A program made the translations under genes and the position numbers. The notes beneath the pieces are model-generated. The model was not told where the DNA came from and searched no databases. It worked only from the letters and a program-made list of their open reading frames with translations. A stretch of DNA of 17,801 bases from JBBKXP01 sp038323615 (GTDB lineage Bacteria > Pseudomonadota > Alphaproteobacteria > Rhodobacterales > Rhodobacteraceae), in NCBI GenBank assembly GCA_038323615.1, contig JBBQHC010000059.1, positions 1 through 17,801 on the forward strand. The letters run 5' to 3'. This document shows, one piece after another, positions 1 to 7,445 of the stretch. Numbering within the stretch: position 1 is the stretch's first letter; each line of letters opens with the position of its first letter.

Positions 1-342
1 AATTACATCGCGGTCCACCTGCGCGGCCCGCTGGAATTGCTGCCCCAAGACCGGATACACAACATGCTCAACCGTCAATCCGCACATTTCGAGGCCTTGT
101 TAGACCCGAAACCCCGCTGGACAACGACCAAGATGACGCCCGATGTGCTGGACAAGATGATGCGCCAGATCGTCCCCTGCCGAATGACCATCACGTCGGT
201 CGACGGCACATGGAAACTGAACCAGAACAAGCCCGATGCGGTGCGTCTGCGTGCCGCCGATCACGTAAAATCCTATGGTCAGGGCAGCGAGACGGCGCTG
301 CTCGCCGCCCTGATGATGACACCGCCGCGAAAGGAAACCTGA
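1..342 (+). CDS. PaiB-like FMN-binding negative transcriptional regulator (C-terminal part)
   Basis: The reading frame is open from the first base of the window, so the N-terminus lies outside; 113 residues are visible. The visible part starts in a strand reading NYIAVHLRGPLEL, continues with the PaiB-like segment around PRWTTTKMTPDVLDKMMR, and ends with the family hallmark around WKLNQNKPDAVR. PaiB-family proteins are small FMN-binding split-barrel proteins, named after a Bacillus repressor of sporulation and protease genes; in proteobacteria their real role is mostly unknown. The stop TGA overlaps the start of the next gene (TGATG), so the two are probably translated from one message. Family assignment is from remembered motif similarity. 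No DNA-binding region can be judged from the part present. Confidence 0.8.
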   Translation, partial: NYIAVHLRGPLELLPQDRIHNMLNRQSAHFEALLDPKPRWTTTKMTPDVLDKMMRQIVPCRMTITSVDGTWKLNQNKPDAVRLRAADHVKSYGQGSETALLAALMMTPPRKET

Positions 343-941
343 TGAAACTGCTGATGTCCCCAGCTTCCCCCTACGCCCGCAAATGCCGCGTGGTGCTGCG
401 CGAAACCGGGTTGCTGGCCCGGATCGACGAGGTCGCGGTGACGACGACCCCGATGGCCACCGACCCCGCCGTCGCCGCCGCCAACCCGCTGGGCAAAATC
501 CCCGCCTTGATCCGCGACGACGCGCCGGCGCTGTATGACAGCCGGGTCATCACCCGGTTCCTGAACGACCGTGCCGGTGCGAACCTATATCCGACGACCC
601 GCCTGTGGGACGTTCTGACGATCGAGGCGACGGCCGATGCGATCATGGATGCGGCCCTGTCGATCACCTACGAATTGCGGTTCCGCGAGCCCAAACAGCA
701 ATCCCCCGACTGGATGGACGCCCAATGGACCAAGGCATCCCGCGCCGTCACGGCCTTGAACGATCGCTGGATCAGCCACCTGAACGGGCCGTTGGACATC
801 GGCCAGATCGGTACCGCCTGCGCCCTGTCCTACCTTGACCTGCGCCACGACGCGCGGGGTTGGCGCACCGGAAACGATACGCTGGCGGCGTGGCATGCGG
901 CGTTCATGGCGCGCGACAGCATGGTGGTGACGGCGGCCTGA
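342..941 (+). CDS. Glutathione S-transferase family protein
   Basis: 199 residues, a normal length for a bacterial GST. The N-terminal thioredoxin-like domain (about residues 1-78) opens with MKLLMSPASPYARKCR, containing the Ser/Pro/Tyr active-site region. The cis-proline segment GKIPAL is at 51-56, and the Asp-Ser pair (66-67) sits where GSTs bind the gamma-glutamyl part of glutathione. An alpha-helical C-terminal domain follows to residue 199. The start ATG at 342 overlaps the preceding TGA, and the protein begins exactly where GSTs do, so the longer frame opening at 210 is a shadow. Predicted role is cytosolic glutathione conjugation or a related thiol reaction; the substrate cannot be read from sequence. 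It is the last gene of the + strand unit and converges on the sugar locus. Confidence 0.9.
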   Translation: MKLLMSPASPYARKCRVVLRETGLLARIDEVAVTTTPMATDPAVAAANPLGKIPALIRDDAPALYDSRVITRFLNDRAGANLYPTTRLWDVLTIEATADAIMDAALSITYELRFREPKQQSPDWMDAQWTKASRAVTALNDRWISHLNGPLDIGQIGTACALSYLDLRHDARGWRTGNDTLAAWHAAFMARDSMVVTAA

Positions 942-1093
942 ACCGCAAATTGAAAATTCTTGCCAACAGTGCTGGCCAAGCGCAGTTTTGGCCTGCACAG
1001 ACCCTGAAATCTACGCCGACCAGAAAGGCGCACAGGCCTGAATGCGCGTCGGTTTGGCGAACCAGTCCTGAGGGCGTTGATGCCAGCCATTCC
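942..1093. other. Convergent intergenic stretch with weak hairpins
   Basis: This 152-base gap lies between two converging genes. It holds a short inverted repeat GGCCAA/TTGGCC (974-979 with 988-993, loop of 8) and another GCGCA/TGCGC (1028-1032 with 1043-1047). Read on the - strand the second is followed by CTTTCT, so it could be a weak terminator for the long sugar operon ending at 1094. Neither has a convincing T-tract or long stem, so termination may be Rho-dependent. Confidence 0.3.
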
Positions 1094-1786
1094 CTAAAGC
1101 CCGTGCAGCCAGCGCATCCGTTCGGCCAGATCGGGGGCGCCGAAAGCCAGCGACCCCATCACCACCGTTTCGGCGCCCGCCGTCCGCAACAGCGGAACCG
1201 TTGTATCGCGGATGCCGCCATCGGCCCCAAGCACGATCCGTCTGCCGCTTGCTGTGATCAGGTGGCTGGCGTCTGTCAGGCGCTGTGTCGCTGCGGGATC
1301 AAGGCTCTGCCCCTTGACGCCAATCGCAGTGCCCAACAGGGTCAACATATCCAGCCTCTCCAACCATGGCGCGACAACCTCAACCGGGGTTTCCACCCGC
1401 AAAACCATTCCGGTCTTGAGCCCAAGCGATGCGATCCGCTCAAGCCCTTCGGCGGCGTTTGCGTTCTCGACATGCAGGCTGATCAGATCGGCACCCGCTT
1501 CGGCGAACTGGTCGATCTGGCTGAGTAAGACACCATCGGCCACCATCAGATGCACATGCATTGGCAGCGCGGTCAGGTCGCGCAGGTGGGCGACCAGATC
1601 GGGAAAGAACAACAGCGCCGGGGCAAAATGGCCGTCGGCCACATCGACGTGCAGGATGTCGGCGTGTGGGGTAATCCGGGTCAGGTCGTCGCCCAGATGG
1701 GTCAGATCGGCGGACCACATCGAGTATTCAGCAAGCAGGCGGTCGCGCGGCAGGGTGTTCATCCAATCGGCAGCGGGGCGGGGCAT
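1094..1786 (-). CDS. Ribulose-phosphate 3-epimerase-like sugar-phosphate epimerase (rare-sugar type)
   Basis: 230 residues, a single TIM barrel of the RPE/AlsE family that inverts C3 of ketose phosphates using a divalent metal. Metal-ligand motifs are visible: H46 and D48 in LHVDVADGHF, H79 in VHLM, and D189 in GADGGI. The phosphate-loop region is not the usual PGFGGQ of housekeeping RPE but LGTAIGVKGQ (about 151-160), which argues for a divergent, pathway-specific epimerase. The start at 1786 was chosen because AAGGAGAT sits just upstream; the frame extending to 1852 overlaps the hydrolase gene and is spurious. The preceding gene ends one base away. As last gene of the sugar operon it probably epimerises a ketohexose 6-phosphate (compare AlsE on allulose 6-phosphate) or a pentulose phosphate. 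The exact substrate is inference. Confidence 0.85.
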   Translation of the reverse strand: MPRPAADWMNTLPRDRLLAEYSMWSADLTHLGDDLTRITPHADILHVDVADGHFAPALLFFPDLVAHLRDLTALPMHVHLMVADGVLLSQIDQFAEAGADLISLHVENANAAEGLERIASLGLKTGMVLRVETPVEVVAPWLERLDMLTLLGTAIGVKGQSLDPAATQRLTDASHLITASGRRIVLGADGGIRDTTVPLLRTAGAETVVMGSLAFGAPDLAERMRWLHGL

Positions 1787-1787
1787 G

Positions 1788-2588
1788 TCAGATCTCCTTG
1801 ATAAAGCGAGTCTTGGCGACGGCCAGCGCCGCCAGATGGGCAGGCTTGTCACGGCCTTTGGGAGGCAGTTCGATCACCTGTGCGCCGCGGATCAGCCCGG
1901 CGAGCGCCGCTGCATGGGTCATCGGGTGAATCGCATCCTCTGACGTGCCGCAAATCAGCGTCGGCAGGGTCAGCGCACCCAGATCGGCGGCGGTAATGCC
2001 GGGACCATCGGCGGAAATCGCGGTCAACAAACGCGCGGTTGCGGCTTGCGGTGTGCGGTCAAAGAAACCCATCAGCGAAGCAAGGTTATCCGGTGCCTCT
2101 TGCGCCAGTCGCTCCGCCGTCGGGCTGACGGCGAAGGCGGCGCGGGCCTGATCGGCCGGCAACCGGGCCAGCAGCGCCCCCACTTCGGCGTTCGGCGCCA
2201 TGTTTGCGGGCGCGGGCGCAGTGACCCAGGCCGGGCGCACCAAAACCAGCGCCCGGACCAGATCGGGGCGCGTTGTGGCCAGACGGCAGGCAATCGCCGC
2301 CCCCATCGAGATCCCGCCCAGCACCACCGGCTCCGGCAGGCTTTCGATCAATGCGGCCACATCGTCGCCAAAACCCGCCATCGAAATCGCCGGGCCAAGG
2401 TCCGACGCGCCGTGCCCCTGACATTCAAGGCTGGTCCACCGCTGCGGCGCGAGACCTGCCATCGCCTCGGCCACCTGACGGGCATCGCCACAGAGGCCGT
2501 GCTGAAACACGAGTGCAGGTCCGTCGGTCCCGCTACCGTGGATCGCAAGGCGCAGCTCGCCCCGGTTCAGCCATCCGGTTTGGGTCAT
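1788..2588 (-). CDS. Alpha/beta hydrolase
   Basis: 266 residues with the alpha/beta-hydrolase fold. The oxyanion region is QHGLCGDA (29-36), followed by the RGHG-like strand turn CQGHGASD (56-63). The nucleophile elbow is GGISMG with Ser94, the acid is probably Asp218 in CGTSEDAIHP, and the His is 251 in KPAHLAAL, so the triad is complete. There is no signal peptide, so it is cytosolic. Its ATG overlaps the stop of the upstream isomerase gene (ATGA), indicating translational coupling. An esterase or lactonase activity on a sugar derivative would fit a catabolic operon that also carries a Gfo/Idh dehydrogenase, whose product could be a lactone or keto-sugar. This is inference from context; the fold itself is clear. 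Confidence 0.88.
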   Translation of the reverse strand: MTQTGWLNRGELRLAIHGSGTDGPALVFQHGLCGDARQVAEAMAGLAPQRWTSLECQGHGASDLGPAISMAGFGDDVAALIESLPEPVVLGGISMGAAIACRLATTRPDLVRALVLVRPAWVTAPAPANMAPNAEVGALLARLPADQARAAFAVSPTAERLAQEAPDNLASLMGFFDRTPQAATARLLTAISADGPGITAADLGALTLPTLICGTSEDAIHPMTHAAALAGLIRGAQVIELPPKGRDKPAHLAALAVAKTRFIKEI

Positions 2589-3412
2589 GGCCCGGCCAAT
2601 GCGCGGGTCAGAAAGGCGGCGACAGCAGGTGCCTCATCCGCCGTCAGGCCATGGGTCACAAGATCGCCGTCAAAGCCTGCCGCCCGCAAACGGCCCAGAA
2701 AGTGCGCAAAATCCACAACGCCGCGCCCAGCCGTGATAAAGCCCCCCTGCGGATCGCGATCCTTGGCATGGGCCATCGCGATCCGGTCGCCAAGCAGATC
2801 GATGGCATGCGAGAGGATGTCGCGCTGCGCCCCGAGCGGGGTCACTTCGAACAGATTGGCGGGGTCGAGGACAATGGCAAGCGCCGGGCTTTGCAGCGTA
2901 TTGATCAGTGCGCGGGCGCGGGCGGCGCCGTCGACCACATTGGCCAATTCCGGCTCGATCCCCAGCCGCACGCCCCTTGCCTCGGCCAGCGCACAGGCCT
3001 TGGTCATTTCATCCAAAAGATCGCGCCATGCCTCGGGCGAGGTGTTGTCGGGATGGCGACGCCATTGATCGTCCGGGTCGCGGGTTCCGGTGCAAAGGGT
3101 GACCATGTCAGTCCCGATTGCCGCCGCGGTGTCAATCAGCACACCCAGGCGGCGCAGGCCCTTTGCGCGTACCGCCGGATCGGGATGGATCATGTTGTAG
3201 GTGCCAGAAACCGCCGCAATGCCGACACCCGTGGCGGTACTGGCGCGGGCCACGGCGGCGGTCTGACCGGGGGTCAGCGCATCGGGCATCGACGGCAGGC
3301 CCGAACAGGCCATATTGTACTGCACGACGGAAAAACCCGCCGCAACCGCCGCACCCAAAACCACCTGCGGATCGGTGCCCGCAAACGTCTTGGCGAAAAT
3401 TCCCAGCCGCAA
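2585..3412 (-). CDS. Sugar phosphate isomerase/epimerase family TIM-barrel protein
   Basis: 275 residues, of the xylose-isomerase-like TIM-barrel superfamily (AP endonuclease family 2). Expected metal-site segments are visible: E153 in GIEPEL, D183 in VLDPAN, and H215 in MAHAKD. At the last barrel strand, where a fourth ligand Glu is usual, the sequence reads DLVTHGL, so that ligand may be missing or replaced by His254. The start is TTG at 3412, directly after the TAG of the preceding gene. No ATG is near, and the first residues RLGIFAKTF are a typical first strand. Such proteins isomerise, epimerise or dehydrate sugars and often pair with Gfo/Idh oxidoreductases, as here. Whether this one is an epimerase, a dehydratase or a 3-keto-glycoside lyase cannot be read from sequence. 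Confidence 0.85.
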   Translation of the reverse strand: MRLGIFAKTFAGTDPQVVLGAAVAAGFSVVQYNMACSGLPSMPDALTPGQTAAVARASTATGVGIAAVSGTYNMIHPDPAVRAKGLRRLGVLIDTAAAIGTDMVTLCTGTRDPDDQWRRHPDNTSPEAWRDLLDEMTKACALAEARGVRLGIEPELANVVDGAARARALINTLQSPALAIVLDPANLFEVTPLGAQRDILSHAIDLLGDRIAMAHAKDRDPQGGFITAGRGVVDFAHFLGRLRAAGFDGDLVTHGLTADEAPAVAAFLTRALAGP

Positions 3413-4489
3413 CTACAGCGCCCCCGTAACTTCGGCCAGCCGCACAGGTTGCCCGGTGCGCACCGAGTGTGCGATAGCCACCATCGCCCGGACCGAAGCG
3501 ATGCCGTCTTCCAGATCGGCCCCGTATTGCGGCGCGCCGGTCAGAATGGTATCGGCGAAGGCTTCAAGCTGGCGGCGGTAAAAATGACCGTCAGCGCCCA
3601 GCACCCGGTGCGTTGTGCCGTCGGATTCGTCGAAAATATCCACCTCGGACGATTTGTAATACCAAGGATTATAGGTTTTGCCGAGGATCGAGCCCTGCGC
3701 GCCATAGATCTGAAAACCTTCGTGCCAATCCATCCGCACCGCCACCGTCAGATCCAGATGCCCCAGCGTGCCGCTGGCAAATTCGACATCGACAAACCAG
3801 CAGCGGATCCCTGCACGGTTCAACAGCCGGGCATTTACCGAGACGATCTCTCCTGCAAAAAAACGTGCAGTATCAATAAGATGGCTGCCGTGGGCCAACA
3901 TGTAATAGCGGTCAAGATCGGCCTTGGGGTCGCCCGACGGTTTGCGCGCTGACCGCGAGGTCACGATCAGCGGTTGCACGGCATCGGTCATCGCATAGCG
4001 GTGGGTGCTGTCGCAATACCATGCCTTCAACGCCACCAGTTCGCCCATCGGCCCGTCGATAAAGCTTTTTGCCGCCTGCAACCCGGCATCAAAGCGTTTC
4101 ATATGCCCGACCTGAAGCACCTTGCCGCTGGATTTGACCGCCGCGCGTAAACTTTCGGCTTCTTCGATGCTTGCGGCCAATGGCTTTTCGCACAGCACAT
4201 GCTTGCCCGCCGCCAGCGCGCGCAACGCAGCGGGAACGTGAAACGCATCGGCGGCGGCAATCACCACGGCCTCCAGATCGGGGTCGGCCAGCATGGCGTC
4301 ATAGTCATCGAAACTGCGGGTCGGGGCGTGCGTGGCAGCCATTCGGTCGCGCAGATCGTGGGCCACGTCGCAGATTGCATAAAGTGCTGCATTGCGGGCC
4401 TTGGTGCAGCTTTCGAAATGCGCCGCCTGGGCGATCGGGCCGCAGCCCAGGACGCCGACGCGCAGCAGTCTTTGATCTTTTGCGGGCAT
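3413..4489 (-). CDS. Gfo/Idh/MocA family oxidoreductase
   Basis: 358 residues, the usual length. The N-terminal Rossmann domain starts with RVGVLGCGPIAQ (about 10-21), the dinucleotide loop. The family signature EKP (101-103, Lys102) follows at the end of the domain, and the C-terminal domain carries the catalytic-type motif AHGSHLID (199-206, His203 and Asp206). NAD(P)-dependent oxidation or reduction of a sugar, polyol or sugar-derivative hydroxyl is expected. The start at 4489 was chosen because CAGGAG lies about 8 bases upstream; 12 extra codons to 4525 would run inside the gatZ-like gene. It lies between the GatZ-like gene and the TIM-barrel isomerase, the classic pairing for inositol-, glycoside- or keto-sugar routes. 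The specific substrate is unknown. Confidence 0.9.
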   Translation of the reverse strand: MPAKDQRLLRVGVLGCGPIAQAAHFESCTKARNAALYAICDVAHDLRDRMAATHAPTRSFDDYDAMLADPDLEAVVIAAADAFHVPAALRALAAGKHVLCEKPLAASIEEAESLRAAVKSSGKVLQVGHMKRFDAGLQAAKSFIDGPMGELVALKAWYCDSTHRYAMTDAVQPLIVTSRSARKPSGDPKADLDRYYMLAHGSHLIDTARFFAGEIVSVNARLLNRAGIRCWFVDVEFASGTLGHLDLTVAVRMDWHEGFQIYGAQGSILGKTYNPWYYKSSEVDIFDESDGTTHRVLGADGHFYRRQLEAFADTILTGAPQYGADLEDGIASVRAMVAIAHSVRTGQPVRLAEVTGAL

Positions 4490-4490
4490 A

Positions 4491-5714
4491 TCAGGCTCCT
4501 GTCGCGGTGCGGTATTTCTGGACAACTGCGCCGACCATCCGGCGGATCACCGTGTCGGGCGTGGCGTCGGCATCGACCAACCCGCCAGTCACCTGCGCCA
4601 GCAGGCCGGGCGTCGGGCGGGCAATGGCAAGGCTTTGCATCATGCGGGCCAGCGCCGCCTGCACCCCCGCGTCGGGCCAATAATAGCGCAGCCTGTCCGA
4701 CAGGCCGCACAGCATCATCCGCTCCTCCTCCCGCCCCGGCGGCACGTAGGCGCGCCAATCGGCGGGGCGGGCGCGCATTGCTGCCAGCAGCGCGTCGGTC
4801 ACGCCCGAAGGCGGCAGGCCCAGCATCGTCTCAAGCCGCTCAAGCGCCATCACGGCCTGGCGAAACGCAAAGGTCAGCTCTGGTCCGACCTTGAGGATGG
4901 CAAAGTGGTCTTGAACAAGGGCCAGCAGCGCGTCGGGGGTCTGGTAATCAGTCGAATGCGCCTCATAAAGCGGGCCGTTCAGAGCAGGCGCGGCGGCGGC
5001 AAGGGCGGCGGCGCGGCGGCGGTCATAACCGATGATCTGATCGTTGCCAAAATCGACCCCCGGCTGCACCACCACACCGATGATGCGGGCGAAAGCAGCG
5101 TTGAGCCCGCGCGCCGCAAACGCCGCGCGGTGCAGCGCGAGGGTATGCCGTGCGGCCTCTGGCGTGGTGACGACCAGTTGATCGCGATGCGCGGTCTCGC
5201 CCCCCGGCACCGGCACTTCGGTGCCGATGACATACTGAACCAGACCCGGCGCGGCGGCTTCGGCGACGGCACACAGATCGGCGGCGCGGGCGGCCATTTC
5301 CGCGTCGCTCAGCGTCTCGTCGCCACAGGGCATCGAGGCATCGAGGTGGATCTTGGTGAACCCGGCGGTAACATAATCCCGCACCATGACGCGCGCCTTT
5401 GCCATCGCCTGCGGGGCTGGTTCAGATTTCCACGGGTTCGGACCAAGATGATCTCCGCCAAGGATCAGCCGCGCCGGGTCGACCCCTTCGGCTTGGGCGA
5501 TGCCTTGGACAAAGCCGACGAAATCCGCCGGAGTCATCCCGGTATAGCCGCCAAACTGATTGACCTGATTGCAGGTCGCCTCGATCAGAATCGGGGCGGT
5601 ATCGGCGCGGTAACTGTGCAGGATCGCGCCAAGGGTTTGCGGGTGCGCGGTGCACCAGCTGGGCAGGCCGGATGCCAGACCTGCCCGGTTCCGCGCGATG
5701 ATCGCTGCGATCAT
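4491..5714 (-). CDS. gatZ: GatZ/KbaZ family protein, probable D-tagatose 6-phosphate 4-epimerase
   Basis: 407 residues, close to E. coli GatZ/KbaZ. The family blocks EATCNQVNQFGGYTGM (45-60), GGDHLGPNPW (86-95) and KIHLDASMPC (121-130) are all present. In enteric bacteria GatZ/KbaZ is the non-catalytic partner of the class II aldolase GatY/KbaY. No GatY-type gene is in this locus; instead it sits directly after a tagatose-kinase-like PfkB gene. In Agrobacterium a GatZ-like protein next to a tagatose kinase was reported to be a D-tagatose 6-phosphate 4-epimerase making fructose 6-phosphate, and I transfer that role here by context. The ATG at 5714 overlaps the kinase stop (ATGA), so the longer frame to 5867 is rejected. 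The family call is firm; the epimerase role is inference. Confidence 0.9.
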   Translation of the reverse strand: MIAAIIARNRAGLASGLPSWCTAHPQTLGAILHSYRADTAPILIEATCNQVNQFGGYTGMTPADFVGFVQGIAQAEGVDPARLILGGDHLGPNPWKSEPAPQAMAKARVMVRDYVTAGFTKIHLDASMPCGDETLSDAEMAARAADLCAVAEAAAPGLVQYVIGTEVPVPGGETAHRDQLVVTTPEAARHTLALHRAAFAARGLNAAFARIIGVVVQPGVDFGNDQIIGYDRRRAAALAAAAPALNGPLYEAHSTDYQTPDALLALVQDHFAILKVGPELTFAFRQAVMALERLETMLGLPPSGVTDALLAAMRARPADWRAYVPPGREEERMMLCGLSDRLRYYWPDAGVQAALARMMQSLAIARPTPGLLAQVTGGLVDADATPDTVIRRMVGAVVQKYRTATGA

Positions 5715-6670
5715 GCTGCACCGCGCAGGGCGTCGATCTGCGCCAGCGTGGAATTGCCTTCCATCGGGCCCAGCTGCATGACCGCAAGCGCCCCGGCGGC
5801 ATTGGCACGCGCCAAGGCGAGCGGCAGTGTCTGGCCCGCCGCAATGAGGCTGACAAATGTGGCGCAAAAGCTGTCACCCGCGCCGGTCGGATCCACCATA
5901 TCGACGGTATGTCCGGGCAACGCATGGGTGCCGCCCGCATTCCGCCCGATACAGCCCTGATCGCCACGCTTGAGCACGACGGCGCGGGCACCCGCACCCA
6001 GCAACCGCGCCGACCAGTCGTCGAATGCCTGACCGGGGAACAACAGGTCCGCATCCGCGTCCGAGGGCAAAACAAATGTCGCCATCGCCATCAGCCGCTC
6101 GATCGCCTGAAAATAGCCCGGATCATGCAAAAGCTCGGTGCGAATGTTCGGATCAATGGAAATCGCAACCCCTTTGGCCCGCAGGCGCGTGCAAAGGTCC
6201 ACCCCAGCCACCCGCATCCCCGGATCGCCCAGCATCGACCCGGAGATATGCAGAACCGTGATGCCGGCCGCAAGAAACCCGGCGTCGATCGCGGCCACAT
6301 CGGGCAGGTGTGCGGCGGCGGATTGGGCGATGTTGAACACAAAGTCACGGCTGCCATCGGTGTTGTAACCCACATGCGCGGTCCCGGTGGGCACGCCCTT
6401 GACCACCCGGATCAGGGCCGGGTCGACGCCGCTGTCGGCCAACCGCCGCAAGATCACCGTGCCGAACGCATCATTGCCGACAGCGCCTGCAAACACCGCG
6501 CGGCCGCCGATGTCGGTGGCAATCCGTGCGGCCTGATCAATGAAAATTCCCGGTGCGCCGCTGGGAAACGGGCCGACATAGGGTGCGCTGCGCAAATGGT
6601 GCGTGTCCTTTTGCGTGCAGACGAATTCGACCAGCAATTCACCGATAGACCCAATGCAGAATCCGGCCAT
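5711..6670 (-). CDS. PfkB-family sugar kinase, tagatose-kinase-like
   Basis: 319 residues, a normal ribokinase/PfkB length. The N-terminal sugar-binding part contains GPFPSGAP (33-40) followed by IFIDQAARI, which I recall as typical of the Agrobacterium D-tagatose kinase group. PfkB signature 1 is around GGRAVFAGAVGNDAFG (55-70). Signature 2 is DPTGAGDSF (260-268), giving the catalytic base Asp266 and the anion hole. The enzyme should use ATP to phosphorylate a ketohexose, most likely tagatose to tagatose 6-phosphate. Fructokinase, 2-keto-3-deoxygluconate kinase or a LacC-like 6-phosphate kinase are alternatives. It begins 4 bases after the ATPase stop and overlaps gatZ, so it is co-expressed with transporter and epimerase. 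Family certain, substrate moderately supported. Confidence 0.9.
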   Translation of the reverse strand: MAGFCIGSIGELLVEFVCTQKDTHHLRSAPYVGPFPSGAPGIFIDQAARIATDIGGRAVFAGAVGNDAFGTVILRRLADSGVDPALIRVVKGVPTGTAHVGYNTDGSRDFVFNIAQSAAAHLPDVAAIDAGFLAAGITVLHISGSMLGDPGMRVAGVDLCTRLRAKGVAISIDPNIRTELLHDPGYFQAIERLMAMATFVLPSDADADLLFPGQAFDDWSARLLGAGARAVVLKRGDQGCIGRNAGGTHALPGHTVDMVDPTGAGDSFCATFVSLIAAGQTLPLALARANAAGALAVMQLGPMEGNSTLAQIDALRGAA

Positions 6671-6674
6671 TGCC

Positions 6675-7445
6675 CTAGCCGCCGACCATCAGCTTGACCA
6701 CCTCGTCATGCGTAGTGTCGGTGATCCGCCGCTCTCCGGCCTGTACGCCCCGGCGCAAAACGACGATCCGGTCGGCCACGGCAAAGATGTCTTGCAGATT
6801 ATGGCTGATGAAAATCACCCCGCGCCCCTGCGCCTTGAGCTGATGGATCAGCTGAATGACCTTGCGCTGTTCGGGCACGCCAAGCGCCGCCGTCGGCTCG
6901 TCCATGATCAGGATTTGCGCGTCCCAATAGACCGCGCGCCCGATCGCAACTGCCTGACGCTGGCCACCGGAAAAGTTCGAGACCGGCGCATCCATCCGGC
7001 TGACGTGGAAATCCAACAAAGCCATCGTGCTTTTGGCGGCCTCGGCCATCTTGGCACGGTCAAGAACCGGCAAAAAACCAAAGGCGCGGCGCATCGGTTC
7101 GCGACCCAAAAAGATATTGGCGCCGATGGTCAGATTGTCGGCAAGGGCCAGATCTTGATAGATCGTCTCGATACCCTGATCGCGCGCCTCTTGCGGCGAG
7201 GCAAAGACGACGGGCTTGCCCTTGAGCAGGATTTGCCCGCCGGATGGCTGAAAAACCCCTGAAATCGCCTTGATCAGCGTCGTCTTGCCGGCACCGTTAT
7301 CACCGGCGAGGGCCACCACTTCACCCGCCCGCACCATCATCGACAGATCTTTCAGCGCCTCAACGGGGCCAAAATTCTTTGACAGGTTACGCATTTCCAA
7401 AAGGGCTTCTCCCACCGGCATTCTGTTCGGGCTGAGGTCATTCAA
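6675..7445 (-). CDS. Sugar ABC transporter ATP-binding protein (single-domain CUT2 type)
   Basis: 256 residues with one nucleotide-binding domain, as in FrcA-type transporters rather than the double-domain RbsA. Walker A is GDNGAGKTT (48-56), the Q-loop lies in IYQDLAL (Q97), the ABC signature is SGGQRQ (159-164), Walker B is ILIMDEPT (178-185), and the H-loop is FISHN near 214. It powers uptake through the adjacent permease. The start is uncertain. A TTG at 7445 overlaps the permease end, with a G-run upstream. An in-frame ATG at 7421 gives a 248-residue protein beginning MPVGEALLEMRN, close to where homologs begin, but with no clear ribosome site. The ATG at 7441 is out of frame. The TAG stop is 4 bases before the kinase gene. 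Confidence 0.93.
   Translation of the reverse strand: MNDLSPNRMPVGEALLEMRNLSKNFGPVEALKDLSMMVRAGEVVALAGDNGAGKTTLIKAISGVFQPSGGQILLKGKPVVFASPQEARDQGIETIYQDLALADNLTIGANIFLGREPMRRAFGFLPVLDRAKMAEAAKSTMALLDFHVSRMDAPVSNFSGGQRQAVAIGRAVYWDAQILIMDEPTAALGVPEQRKVIQLIHQLKAQGRGVIFISHNLQDIFAVADRIVVLRRGVQAGERRITDTTHDEVVKLMVGG

Noticed and set aside
2273..3952. A 559-residue open frame on the + strand across the hydrolase and isomerase genes.
   Set aside because: It is an antisense shadow of high-GC codons; the peptide is Arg/His/Gln-rich and low in hydrophobic order, with no domain pattern.
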